From Cryptomeria japonica (taxonomy: Eukaryota > Streptophyta > Pinopsida > Cupressales > Cupressaceae), in contig NC_081410.1 in NCBI RefSeq assembly GCF_030272615.1, positions 141,013,349 through 141,077,348 of the forward strand: 64,000 nt of DNA. The letters are read 5' to 3'. The stretch's first letter is position 1; each line of letters opens with the position of its first letter. Shown here piece by piece: positions 45,701 through 57,000 of this stretch. The notes below the pieces were generated by a model. It was not told the origin of the DNA. It ran no database searches and saw only the letters and a list, made by a program, of their open reading frames with translations. The position numbers were made by a program, and so were the translations under genes.

Positions 45701-46209
45701 TCAAAGGTTGCACTGGTTAGGGTTATTACGGTGTCATTTGGAATCTTTTTAGTCTTGTCAGGCCTGCTACCGGTGGAAGGTAAGCCTGTCACTACCCTAA
45801 CTACTTCTTTGGTTATCTTATGAATTAAATCCAGCCAAAAGAACTCTCCATGTACTCTTCTTAGCACAATCCTTATAACATCCTTCAAAAAATCAGGAAT
45901 ACTAAGAATTTCCACAAAACCTAGGGTTTCAATTATCTTGTGTTCTGGTTTAACATTTCCATTTTCATCATATATAACTGTCCTGTACATTCTCTTAATC
46001 TCATCATCTCCTAGTTCATCTATATGACAATGTATATAGATTCTAGGATCCTCAGCATAAGCAACTCCTTTAGGTATTTGTGAGAATTCTCCTAGGGTAT
46101 CATCTTTCTTTGCAATTTTGGGAATGATTTTAAATACGGGCCTGGGGCGCTTAACAACTTCAACTACAGTAGGGTTTGCAATGAATTCAGGTGCAGAGGA
46201 GGAAGCCAT
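42776..46209 (-). pseudogene. Element B ORF2, about 1,140 codons, unknown function
   Basis: I do not recognise this protein. From ATG 46209 (MASSSAPEFIANP) a 345-residue globular-looking part is open, with IYIHCHIDELGDDEIKRMY, ITKEVVRVVTGLPSTG and a hydrophobic FGNLLVCLMLYITKLV. It ends at a TGA (45172) that could derive from CGA. The same frame continues through further stops as a very basic linker (RVERKRKPSPALAPTP, LTPKKNKQKQ), a helical part (43726-44760) and a Glu/Thr/Pro-rich stretch. After one frameshift near 43,650 it reads a charged coiled coil ending at about 42776. It sits where copia pol should be but has no RT, integrase, RNase H or protease motif. Options are a captured host gene, an env-like accessory ORF or a diverged transposon protein. 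The ITxEV..VTGLP motif weakly recalls plant retroelement accessory proteins. Confidence 0.6.
43150..43216 (-). repeat. 23-bp tandem repeat, three copies, in B ORF2
   Basis: The unit TTTTGCATGTATCTCTGTATATG occurs at 43150, 43173 and 43196, the last slightly short. The unit is 20+3 nt and not a multiple of three, so successive copies are read in different frames (IHAKHI, RYMQNI, YRDTCK). Confidence 0.85.
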
Positions 46210-46512
46210 AGTTATAAATACCTTATTCTGCCTTTAGGTATGAGTGCTTGAATGATTTGCTTCACTTCTCACTATGGATGCCTTCGCTCGAGATTTTCAT
46301 GTTCTCAGGAAATTAGAATGGTCGGTGAATGAAAAAAGAGCCAAAACACTTGCTTTATAGTGTCATTTCCTTCAACTGCCACATTTAATGTATGTCGGTT
46401 AAGTGAAAACTTAACTCATCTTCCGATAAAGAAGTATTTCAACTTCTCACCATCAACCGAGGGTAAACTAGCATGTTTTATATTTGTTGCCATACCCCCA
46501 AAGGATTATTTC

Positions 46513-47602
46513 TCAGTTAGATGAAGAATCTCCTGCTGGTGGAGTGATACTCTCTTCTACCAGTGAAGGAATAGCTTCATTAACATTCATACCTGATTTT
46601 CTGATCCATTGTTTTGAAAATTCTTGCTTTACTTCTTCAACCTTTTCTTTACCTTTCAAACTGGGTCCTTTGTTATTTGTTGGTGATGCCTTACTTCTAC
46701 AAAATTTTGCAATATGTCCAATCTTGTGACAAGCATAGCAAGTCACATTGTTTTTTTAAATAGCTTTTCCATATCCTATGCCGGTATGTGTTCTGCATTG
46801 ACTAGATAAGTGTCAAAATCTTCCACAAACATAACATCTTACATTCATTCTACAATTTTTTGAATTATGTCCAACTTTATTACATTTAGAACATTGACCG
46901 GTGGGTGCATTGGTGTTCTGATAGTTTCTAGATCTACACTGATTTTCTCTATGACCATACTTGTTACAGTTAAAGAATTTTCCATTAAATTTATAAGCAT
47001 TAGGTTATCTTATCTGTTTGTTGTGATCATGTTTGTTTGCAATGCTAGAGCTTTCACCAACTTCAAAGCCAAGTCCATTAGTGTCTCCATTAGGTTTCTA
47101 ATTTTTTAGCATGTCATCAAGTTCGTCTAAACTTTTCTTGAATTTCTCCTTGTGTTTATTTGCAATAGCCAACTCATTTTCCAAGAAATCCTTTTGTCTC
47201 ATGAGTTCAGTTTTATCATGTTCCAAGTGAATCATATCTATTTTTAACATATCATTCTCGTGACTGAGTCTTATATTTTCATCTGCAACATCATTCATTC
47301 TTCTTTTTGTTTTCAGTGTCTTTACAAAATCTCATGGTCATGTCTTGCATCTCATTTCTCAAAGACATATTCTCTTGTTTCAATTTGCTTACCAGATCAT
47401 TAAGAGTCTCTTTTTCATCATCATCACTCTGTATCTTCTCATGAAGATCTCTTCTTTTGTTCCTTGCAATAGTGAGATTCTCCTAAATTCCTTGAATGAT
47501 TTCCTATCCAGCCTTCAGATCATCTTCAAGTTTCATATTTTTCAACTTTTCTGCATCATAATGTGCAAGAGATGTTTGTAGTTGCTTTCTTAGATTATCC
47601 AT
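46513..47602 (-). pseudogene. Element B ORF1: coiled coil plus tandem CCHC knuckles, gag-like
   Basis: Reading starts near ATG 47602, about 55 nt after the PBS (MDNLRKQLQTSLAHYDAEK), and is coiled-coil rich. It includes NDMLKIDMIHLEHDKTELMR and LENELAIANKHKEKFKKSLD at 47098-47298. Three complete CX2CX4HX4C knuckles follow between about 46900 and 46700 (CSKCNKVGHNSKNC, CYVCGRF-stop-HLSSQC, CYACHKIGHIAKFC), plus a degraded one upstream (NCNKYGHRENQC). There is no copia gag N-terminal (FDGxNYxxW) domain. Stops at 47504 and elsewhere break it. The product would bind RNA as a nucleocapsid-like protein, perhaps for packaging by a helper element. Confidence 0.7.
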
Positions 47603-47659
47603 TTGTACCGGTGTCAGAATCTTCCTCAAGCTGTTAGGCTTTTGAAAATAGAGGACCAG

Positions 47660-47671
47660 GTTCTGATACCA
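47660..47671 (-). other. Primer-binding site of element B (tRNA-iMet)
   Basis: The minus strand reads TGGTATCAGAAC, one mismatch from the initiator-Met site, 2 nt inside the 5' LTR end at 47674. It shows that B uses the copia reverse-transcription pathway. Confidence 0.82.
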
Positions 47672-47673
47672 AT

Positions 47674-48441
47674 TGTTAGGATTCCCAAAGATATTGAGAG
47701 GGGGGGGTGAATCAGAATCTTGCCGATTAATAGATTTTCTTAACTTATTAAATGAATTGCATCTAAAACAGTATACCAGTAAATTAGAATTAATGCAGTA
47801 AATAAGAACAACAACCACAACATAGAAAGCACACCATAACACAATATTTTTAACAAGGAAACCTTGTGTGGGAAAAACCTCGGTGGGATTTGTGACCCAC
47901 AATATTCGCTTACTGGCCAATAAGTGAATATTACTGATACAATAGGGGTCTGCACATGCAGGAAGGCCAACTGCCTAAAGCTCACTACTTAAATACAAAA
48001 GAGAAGTCTCACTGAATTACAAAAATGGATTAAGTAAATCCAATATCATGTACTGCTTCGGATCAGCATCTTCTATGCTGGGTTCAGTATCGGTTTAAGC
48101 TCATGCAATAATCATAAACCTTATTCCACAATCTGCCTTAATATTCACACATATTATCCATCTCGCATATTCCTCTTCAATGTTCTCTAAGATCTCATAC
48201 TTATATATGAGCCTTATTACAATTCACCTTGTCAGCTTTCAAAAAGATTTTACAATTCAATACAAAATACAATAAACAAAATCTTGTCGGCCAGGGTGCC
48301 GATGAACATCTTTTCGCTGTCGGTGAACTGTATGTTGATGTAGAGTCTGTCAGTACTGGTGGAATAGGATTGTAAGGTTACCATCAATGATAATACCTTC
48401 AATCACCTACAATTTCTCATTGGAGTGTGCATTTGCCAATG
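47674..48441 (-). mobile_element. 5' LTR of element B (768 bp)
   Basis: The minus strand ends ...GGAATCCTAACA at 47674 and begins near CATTGGCAAATGCACACTCC at 48441, next to the TSD GTCCA (48442-48446). A minus-strand TATATAAG at 48200-48207 matches that in the 3' LTR. The GTGTGGGAAAAACCTCGG motif is near 47870. Confidence 0.84.
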
Positions 48442-50054
48442 GTCCAACTGAGCGATGTGTTGGTAGTGTGGGGCTTGTGGCTTTATGGCAGTAAAAACTT
48501 TTTTGCCATGACTTTGGTTTTGGTGTAACCCAAAATCTGTCCTATCAGCTTGTTGGAGCTAGACCTAAACGGTTCACTTTTGGTGTGATGGGCGCCATGT
48601 CTTGTCGAAAAGGCATGCTTTTTGGTGTAACATGGCACTTCGCCATGACACCAAATCGGCCTTTTAGACTCTTCAAGCTACAATGATAAGAACTTGTTTT
48701 CATTGTGACAACATAGGGTCATAGCGATAAAAACCCTAAGTGGAGTTTTTGACCAAATAAGAAGTTTTTTACACCATAGGTGTAGCCCAATAGACAAGTA
48801 GTCCATGTGGGCATGTGACAGTGGTTGACCAGAAGACAAATAAGAAGGTTTTGATGATGTGGAGAATCTTGAACAATTTTTCATTTGTTTGAAAGATCTC
48901 TTGCTTGCAGAGGTGGTCAACATTATTGCACAAAATCGAGTAGTTTGAAAATCTAATCTAAGCAAGTCAAGAATGAAAAATGTTGCATTTAATAGACAAC
49001 TAATTGTAGACCATTGTGAGGCTCGAGAAATTACATCAGACCAAATATTACTAACTATAGTAATCTAATCACAAAGAAATAATCTTAATGGAGAAGGATA
49101 CCAAGAAGATGCATTTATTATTGGTAGCTATCTGGTTGAGAAGAATGGATAGAGAACCCAATCAGCCTGCAGATGTGATCTCTGAGATGCTCAAAAAGAT
49201 TAATTTTTTAAAAATTCATCTTGGAGGAAAAATATTAGTGTACTGAGATGATCAAATGGAGAAAGTTTTTAGTGAGATGTGACAGATTTAAAAAAAAAGA
49301 GCTAGTAGTGAGATAAGAGATGTGTTTGTATGCTGATCAAAAGGAAGGAGAGAGAGTGATTTATAAGTGTATTTAGAGAAATATAAGAAGTGAGTTCCAG
49401 AGAAATAGAGTATGTAGTTGTAGAACAAAGGTGTGTGATTTAGATGGGAAGTGTAGAAAAGAAAGAGAGAAGAATACAAAGCTTGGTGGATGAGATATAG
49501 GGAGGTGCTTGAGAAGGTATAAATAGAAACAATCAGAGAGATATAGGCAGATGATATTCAACAGAAGATTGTAATGAACAACAGAGACTAGAAGGCAGAA
49601 AAGGGACTTCAAGGGATCAACATAACTAAGTATCAGGGTTAACATATCAATCAGATTCAAGGGTTACAAAATTCATTTGTAACAAGGTTTCTCATTGTTT
49701 TGATTTTGATCATTGAGTCATTGTAATTCTCTAAGTGGGTTCTTAGAGAAGGGGTACGTGCTCATTGTGTAGGTGCTCAAAATTTTATGGGTTGGTGCTC
49801 CTTGGGTTGGTTCCCTAAAACCTTTTTTAATCAAATTATCTATTGTGAGGTTGGATTGGAGCAGTATAATCCAACAACTATTCTCATTGAGGTTTTTACC
49901 ACATTGGGTTTTCCTCATAACTTCTTGTGTTATGTGATTTGCCTTTGTGTGTGTGTGTTGTTAATCCATTTTTATTATGTATTTACTCTCTTTGGTTTAA
50001 AATTTTAGAATATCACCGATTCACTCCCCTCTCAGTCATCACTTGTTTTCTTCA
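48442..50054 (+). mobile_element. 3' LTR of element A, third segment
   Basis: It resumes the A LTR after the B insertion (GGTCCAACTGAGCGATGTGT, as at 6560) and runs to ...CACTTGTTTTCTTCA. The TATA box TATAAATAG is at 49518-49526. TSD TTGAA follows at 50055. Confidence 0.87.
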
Positions 50055-51425
50055 TTGAACATATCTTGGGGTCTTAAATGTAGATGTTAGAGCATCCCGA
50101 GCTTCCTTTTCTCCTTCTCCTTCTCTATTTGCTCTTCCTTTTTTTTTCATTGGGTTCATTAGACTCATATCCTGCCAATTTGTAAAACTCTTTAGAAGTA
50201 TCTTTGAATCAACCCTCACATTTTCACTTTCAACAATCTTGTTCAACCTTTTATTGAAACACTTGTATGCCTTTCTCCTTGTAGAATATCCTAGGAATAT
50301 GCCTTTATCTCTCTGGATATAACACTTTCTTCCAAATACCTTGAAATATTTCTCTATTAGAGTTTTATGATTCCATAGCTCATGATGTCTTTCCATGTCT
50401 TTTTGGTTATAAAAGTGTGTTAAGAGTGTAGACTACAGTATGAATTGCTTCTCTCCAATAGACTTGCAAGAGTTCTACTCCTTTGATTATTGTTCTAGCT
50501 ATCTCTTGAATAGTTTGGTTCATCATTTCCACTACATCATTCTGTTGAGGGGACCTCGGGGCAGACAATTGTCTTTTAATACCATGTTACAAAATTTGCT
50601 AAACTCATCAAAATTAAATTCTCCTCCTCTGTTAGACCTCACACACTTAATATTTCTGTCAACTTCATTTTCTACTTTAGCCTTGAATATCTTGAATTTG
50701 TCTAATGCTTTTGACTTCTTTCTCAGAAATGCAACCCATGACATTCTAGAATAATCGTCAATCAACAACATGAAATAATTATCACCATGTATACTCCTTG
50801 TTTTGGTAGGACCACATAGGTCTATGTGCACTAAATCTAACAATTTGGTGGAGGAATGCTCCTTTCCTTTGTAATTTCCTTTCATCTTCTTTCCAACTTG
50901 ACATTCACTGCAAATATTATCTAGTTTGGTTAGCCTAGGCAAATCTCTCATTGCACTTGATGAGCTAATCTTCACCAAGTTGTCAAAATTGATATGACAC
51001 ATCCTCCAGTGCTAGAGCCAGCTATCATTGATCTGAGACAACAAACAATGCTTTGTAGCTCCTTCTAGCAGATACATGTTTCCACCAATCCTTTTCCCTA
51101 TTGCAATAACAATTTTGGATCCCTTTTGGATCTCACAACCACCATCATGAAAAACAACATTGTAACCATTTTCACACATATGTCCAACAGTCAAAATATT
51201 ATGATGCAAACCCTTTACATGTAGTAAACATTGTCAGTATTATGTTTTCCATCAAAACAAATACAAGCAATTCCCACAATATATGTTGTTTGATCATCTC
51301 AGAACCTAATAGAACCACCATCATACTTTTAAAGTTTTACAAATTCTTTTATCACCAGTCATATTATTTGAACATCCACTATCAATCAACCATTCATTTC
51401 TATCTCTTCTAAATTGTAAAACAAT
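50055..51425 (-). pseudogene. pol: Element E integrase and protease fragment
   Basis: The minus strand reads the protease WLIDSGCSNNMTGDKR (about 51360-51400, DSG intact), then HHNILTVGHMCENGYNVVFHDGG, the integrase zinc part (CHINFDNLVK, CSECQVGKK), the core LLDLVHIDLCGPTKTRSIHG, RSNRGGEFNFDEF, then KVFGRKCYI...GIFLGYSTRRKAYKCFNKR and TPRYVQ at the junction with A. The catalytic order matches copia. Several frameshifts and stops occur (near 51010, 50540 and 50400). It is the upstream continuation of the RT fragment at 4833-5866, and solo LTR F interrupts its protease on the other side. Confidence 0.85.
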
Positions 51426-52468
51426 TGCAAGTGTTGGTATTATGGATGTGTTGCATTGGTTTTGTCATTGATGTCAACACTTATCCTTCTGCAGATGTAC
51501 ATTGTTGATTTGGCACTATGGTTATATTGTTTACTGAAGAACCGAGACATTGTGCTCACCGGCAAGATCAGTGACTTATGCACAGTCACCGGTATATGGT
51601 TCACCAACACTAATGATGACTTGTTATCATATGGAGATCACTTGATTATGTCAAAGACATGGTTTGGATACTTGGTTTTGGTGTTTTGGTTATTGGTATA
51701 ATCGGGTTGACATATTTGCCATTACCGACACATTGGTCTAGGTTATGGACCGGTATACATTATCTATTCCAAATCAGCACGACACGTTATGTAGATGATT
51801 TATTGATTAGATATTGTTGTAAATGTATTGAGCTGACCTGTTGTATCACATCAAGACTTATTTATAATTGATTTAATTGTAATATTGTTAGTGTGGAATT
51901 GTGGTATGGTCATGGTATGAGCGAATATTCAAGTTCATATGAGCAAATCATAGAGAGAATCAAGTAGACATCATTTGAAGGTTCAAGGAAGGTTTGAAGG
52001 TGTTTATCAGAGCTTAAACTGGTACTGAATCCATCATTGCAGATACACTTTGAAGCAGTACATTATTCTAGGATTTAACCATCCTACTATAGTCATTGTG
52101 ACTCCCACTTGAGCAGTGTGGTCTAGGCAGTTGGCCTTTTTGCATGTGTAGACCCCATTTGTACTACACATACTATCTATAGTAGTATCATCTGACTATG
52201 GGTAAGGTTTTCCACCTTGGTTTTTCCCCTTATAGTGTTTCCACGTCAAAAATATATGTGTTATGTGTTGTGGATGTTGTTTTTCTTTTTGTTTCATGTA
52301 TTAAGTTCCACTGGTATTGATATTAACTGCTAGTCTATTAACCCACATTAAGTTTGGTTTACTAGTATTAAGTATTAAGTTAGATTAAGCTATAATTGTG
52401 TTGAAATTCATTGACAACTGATTCACCCCCCCCCCCCCCCCCCTTAGTTGTCCTTTCGGTTCCTAACA
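51426..52468 (+). mobile_element. Solo LTR F, copia-type (1043 bp)
   Basis: It starts TGCAAGTGTTGGTATTATGG and ends TTCGGTTCCTAACA, flanked by perfect ACAAT TSDs (51421-51425 and 52469-52473). Removing one TSD keeps the E protease frame open. It contains the TTGGTTTTTCCCC and GTTTCCACGTC motifs near 52220-52250. A hairpin GACAACT (52413-52419)/AGTTGTC (52446-52452) has an 18-C loop. No internal domain is present, so it is a product of LTR-LTR recombination. Confidence 0.85.
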
Positions 52469-52548
52469 ACAATAGTCTTAGGAATATCAATTTAAGGTAC
52501 ATTTCTTTCTACCAAAAACAAACAATCACCATCTTCATAATTTGATTT
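52469..52548 (-). pseudogene. Element E pre-protease fragment
   Basis: These 80 bp lie between solo LTRs F and G. The minus strand reads SNYEDGDCLFLVERNVP, a stop, then IDIPKTIV, and joins in frame to LQFRRDRNEWLIDSGC once F is removed. Confidence 0.7.
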
Positions 52549-53807
52549 TGTTGGCAATTTGGAGGAATTGATTATGTGTTGCATTGATGTTTTGTCATTG
52601 ATGGCAACGTCGGTTGTTTTGGTTGTTTTCCATTTTCTGGTTGGTTCCGGTAGAGTGGTTGTTTATGTTATTGATCCAGTAGGATCCGGTATGCTTTGGT
52701 TTGTGGAATTGGTTTGGATCTGACATTCATGATATTCAGATGTGTATCATGATCAGATGGTTTAGTATTTGATGATTGAGGAGCTATCATTTGTTCTAGT
52801 AAGCCTTTTGGTCACTGGTAAGGGTTTTACCGGCAGAGCTTTCTTGAAGATATTTTCATGCATGTGATAAGTGGTATTGGTGTGGCTTCTAGATGGATTT
52901 TGGGATGTTGTTGGTTATCATGTCTGTGTTCTAGTTCATCGATGGTGTTGGATTTTGTTTATGGCGACCTATTTTGGGTTTGGTGTTATCTAGGTTATGG
53001 ACCAGTTTGTGTAACGTGTTGGAGGATGTTCCTGTTGCTTTACCAACAAGATTTAATGACTGGTTTACATTGTTTTTGGCCTAAGACAACTTGGTTGATC
53101 ATTGGATTGTGGGTTTATGTTGTGAGCTTATTGTATTATCTTTTTGGTGTCCGACCTAATTGTTTAGGTATGGGGTTGGTATAAATATGATGTAATATCT
53201 CTATGTATGATATATAGGTCAAGGTTATAGGTTTATATGTGTGTGAATAATGTTGTAATCATATGCAGAAGGTTTGGTCAATCATAGGTGATCGAATTGG
53301 GTTTGTAAAATAGGTTTAAGGCCTCCAGTATTGAGCTTAACCATAATTGTACTCAGGGATAGGAGTTATTATACTTGCAGTTCACTCTTCTTTCTGGATT
53401 GTAGTTCAATGTTTTTGTAGTTAGTGAGGCTCCTTTTTGTGATGAGTAGTGAGATTTAGGTTGTTGGCCTTCCTGCATGTGTAGGCCCCTCATTTTGTAA
53501 TCAAATGCTTATTGCAAAAGTATTATCTGACTGTGGGTAGGCTTCCCACCGTTCTTTCTCCCTTTACTGGGTTTTCCACGTACAAATCTTGGTGTCATGT
53601 GTTTTGGATAGATGGTAACTATTATGTGATTTATATTTATGTTTAATTACTATATCAGTTATTCTGGTATTTGGTTTATGCATTCTGGTATTGACTTTAT
53701 GTGTTCTGGTAATAAGGATTTAAATACTTAAAAGTTATGTAAACCAATGACCACTGATTCACCACCCCCCCTCTTAGTTATCCTCTAGTTATTTGAGTTG
53801 TCTAACA
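52549..53807 (+). mobile_element. Solo LTR G, copia-type (1259 bp)
   Basis: It starts TGTTGGCAATTTGGAGGAATTG and ends GAGTTGTCTAACA, flanked by GATTT (52544-52548) and GATTC (53808-53812), 4 of 5 matching. A TATAAATA box lies at 53180-53187. The GGGTTTTCCACGT motif is near 53570 and GATTCACCACCCCCCCTCTTAGT near 53757-53779. The E frame (DDES then NYEDGD) closes across it. Confidence 0.84.
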
Positions 53808-53839
53808 GATTCATCATCTGAAATACCAGTATCATCTTT
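53808..53839 (-). pseudogene. gag: Element E gag end fragment
   Basis: These 32 bp between solo LTR G and the H LTR fragment read KDDTGISDDES on the minus strand, in frame with the next E piece. Upstream E sequence would lie beyond the H insertion, outside the window. Confidence 0.55.
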
Positions 53840-54098
53840 GTGATGAATAATTATGAGCTAATAAGGTCCTAACTAGTACTGAGAGGGGTGGGCGAGCCAG
53901 TACACACATAAAAACTTGTCAACACTTTATCATATTAAAGCACAGCTGACTAGTTGTCTTCACCACTAAACTTAACCATGGCCATACCAGTTAAACACAA
54001 ATACTTCAAACAACATTCAACAGATCTCAAATCTTGATGACTACTTCACCGATATAATCATGCATGAGTTGTATCAACAATACCACAACCATTTAACA
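53840..54098 (-). mobile_element. Truncated 3' LTR of element H, first copy
   Basis: It starts TGATGAATAATTATGAGC on the plus strand and aligns with 57886-58142 only. It then joins directly to the RNase H coding part at about 54098. The LTR start, PPT and RNase H C-terminus present in the second copy (58142-59950) are missing. It contains the hairpin GTACTG (53875-53880)/CAGTAC (53898-53903). Confidence 0.8.
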
Positions 54099-57000
54099 CT
54101 ACTTCTTGCTCGTCCATGAGACTAGTCTTCCACCAAGGAAGAACGCTCCACCGGTTATGCTCTTCCGGTCATCCACATTACCTACCCAATCTGCATTGGT
54201 AATCAAAGTCACCATTGTATGGATACCACAATCCATAATCAACTTTCACTTTCAGATATCTAAGAATCCTCTTTATTGCTACCAAGTGGGACTCTCTTGG
54301 ACTCTTCTGAAAATGGGCCACTACGCCCACTGCATGAGCAATATCTGGTCTCCTATGCACCACATAGTGTAGCTTACTGATCATTGACTGATACTCCTTC
54401 TCATTCACCAATGCTGAATCATCCTCCTTAGTCAGTTTACAGCCGATCACCATCGATGTTCCAACAAATTTTCCCTCCTCCATGCCAAAGGTCTTCAAAA
54501 ACTCTTTGATATACTTGGACTGGGCAATGAAGATACTCTCCTTCATCTGTTGAATCTATAGACCAATGAAGAACTTTATCTCTCCAATCACAAACATCTC
54601 AAACTCTTTCTTCCTTTCATCTACAAATGCATGAATCATTTCATTGTCTCCTCTAAAGATTATGTCATCTACAAATACTTCACAGATCAGTATCTGATCA
54701 CCTTCAGATCTCAAGTATATGTTGTTGTGCTCACTTGTTCTTTGAAATCCTATCTTCATAAGATGAGAGTGTAACCATTCATACCATGCCCTTGGTGCTT
54801 GTTTCAATCCATACAAGGCCTTGTGTAATCTACACACCATATTACTATCTTTTGACAAAGAAAACCCATCTAGTTGCTCAATGTACACTTATTCTTCTAG
54901 GATTCCATTCAAGAATGCTGACTTCACATCCATCTGGTATACCTTGAATCCCTTGAATTCTACAAATGCAAGTAGCATTTGGACACCATCCAGTCTAGCC
55001 ACTGGGGCAAAGGTTTCTCCATAGTCTTCTCCTTCTTCCTGAGGATATCCTTTGCATACAGGTCTTGCCTTGTTTCTTATCACTATGCCTTCTTCATTCA
55101 TCTTATTTCTGAAGACCCATTTGGCACCAATGACATTCTTGTGTTCTGGTCTAGGTATCAAGGACCATGTTACATTCTTCTCTATCTGGTCCAACTCCTC
55201 TTCCATTGCCTTTATCTAGTCTTCATCGGTAAGTGCCTCTTTAGTGGTCTTAGGCTCAAATTCTGAAATCATGAAAAATTTTTCTTTCACGTTTCTCCTT
55301 GTAAGTATTCATGCATCTTTATCTCCTATAATCTGCTTCGGATCATGATGCAGTCTTACATACCTAGGAATGACCATAGCAGGTTCCGCTTGCTTTTCCT
55401 CTTCTTTTTCCGCTTCATCTTCTTATTCACCTACTGGGGCTTCTACTGGTACAGAAACACTGAGGTCTTTGCAGTGTTTGTCACTTGTTTCTTTCTGAAC
55501 CGGTTCCCAGAAGGCTAAACCCGGTTCATCTTCCATTTCCTTGTTGTCGGTTTCCTCAGCCTTCTTAGGGGATTCATCAACCCTGACATTGATACTCTCA
55601 ACAATCTTCTGGGTCCTTCTATTGTAGTACTTGAGAGCTTTGCTTTTAGTGGAATATCCCAGAAATATTCCTTCATCAAACTTAGCATCAAACTTACTCA
55701 GATGCTCACCTGTCCTAATATAGAATTTACTCCCAAACACTTTGAAATAACTCACATTGGGAGTTCTCCCATTCCAATACTCATAGGGGGTTTTGTCTTT
55801 ACCTTTCTTGATGAGTACCCGGTTCATGGTATAGACTGCAATGCTCACCGCTTCTCTCCAAAATGTGTGAGCAACATTTCCTTGGATCAACATAGTTCTG
55901 GCCGCTTCCACTACAGTCTTGTTATTCCTCTCTGCTATTTCATTTTGCTATGGTATCCTTGGGCTGGACAACTGTCTCTTGATGTTGTTCTCTTCACAGT
56001 ACTTGTTGAATTCATCAAAAGTGAATTCACCTCCTTGATTGGTTCTAAGGCATTTTATTCTTCTATCACTCTCCTTCTCAACCAATGCTCTAAAGGCTTT
56101 GAACTTTCCAAACACCTCATATTTGTCTCTCAAGAATGTGACCCACATCATTCTTGAGTAGTTATCGGTAAGAATCATGAAATACCTATCTCCCTCAATA
56201 CTTCTAGTTTTCATCAGACCACACAGATCGGTGTGCACTAGATCAAGTAAGTTCTCTGCTGAAAAAGATTTACCTTTGAATGTTGAGGAAGACATCTTCC
56301 CAAGTTGACATTCTCTGCACAAAGCATTCTCTGGTTTGTCTAGAAAAGGCAATCCTCTTACTGCCTTGATCTTACTCACCTTTACAATATTGTCAAAATT
56401 CATATGACAAAGTCTCCTATCCCATATCCAACTGTCATCAAATTTCGCCATCAGGCACTGACTAATCTTGGCATTCAACTGAAACAGGTTTCCTCTAGTT
56501 TGCTTACCAGTGGCAATAAGTTCACCACTCTTTCCAATTATTCTACAGACTCCACCTTTCAAATCCAGAATAAGTCCTTTGTTGTTCAACAGAGAAACAC
56601 TCAAAAGGTTGTGCTTAATCCCTTCCACCTAGTAGACATCATACGCGCTACTCTTTCCATTCAGTGAGATGGATCCTTTTCCTTTCACCATGCAAGGTGC
56701 ATCGTTGCCAAACCGAACAACACCTCCATCATATTCTTCTAGAGTCAGAAACTTTCTTCGGTCACCAATCATGTGGTGAGAACACCTGCTATCAATGATC
56801 CACTCATTAGAGTTGTCAATGCAAGAGACAAGGGCTTTCTGGTCAGACACTTTTTCCTTGATAACTACAAATACAATGTCATCACTCTCTTCATCCTTAG
56901 ATTCATCACCGGTAACACCTTCATCCACTACAACAAGACAATTTATCCTACCTCATCCTTTATATTTACTAAACCTTTCCGATTTATCCTTATTGTCATT

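Larger units (their letters stand above)
15852..48441 (-). mobile_element. Non-autonomous copia-type element B, minus strand, containing C and D
   Basis: It is flanked by perfect GTCCA TSDs (15847-15851 and 48442-48446) inside the 3' LTR of A. The 5' LTR is 47674-48441 and the 3' LTR is 15852-16548 plus 42410-42494, split by element C. The PBS (iMet) and PPT are present. The internal 5.2 kb encodes a coiled-coil/CCHC gag-like ORF and a long unknown ORF, with no protease, integrase, RT or RNase H. Without the insertion the element is about 6.7 kb. The LTRs differ by roughly 9% over the first 300 bp by eye. Confidence 0.82.
5872..50054 (+). mobile_element. Ty1-copia element A, plus strand, with nested insertions
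   Basis: The 5' LTR is 5872-8126. The internal region with gag-pol is 8127-13875. The 3' LTR starts at 13876 and ends at 50054 but is split by a gypsy-type solo LTR (14205-15463) and by element B (15852-48441). Without these insertions and their TSDs the element is about 10.3 kb. It is flanked by CTGAA/TTGAA and sits inside the older copia E. The first 170 bp of the two LTRs differ at about 28 positions by eye, so it is old. Gag and pol carry many stops, so it cannot move itself. Confidence 0.88.

Noticed and set aside
52858-53184. A 108-codon plus-strand ORF with hydrophobic segments
   Set aside because: It lies entirely within solo LTR G and is low-complexity. No support for a membrane protein.
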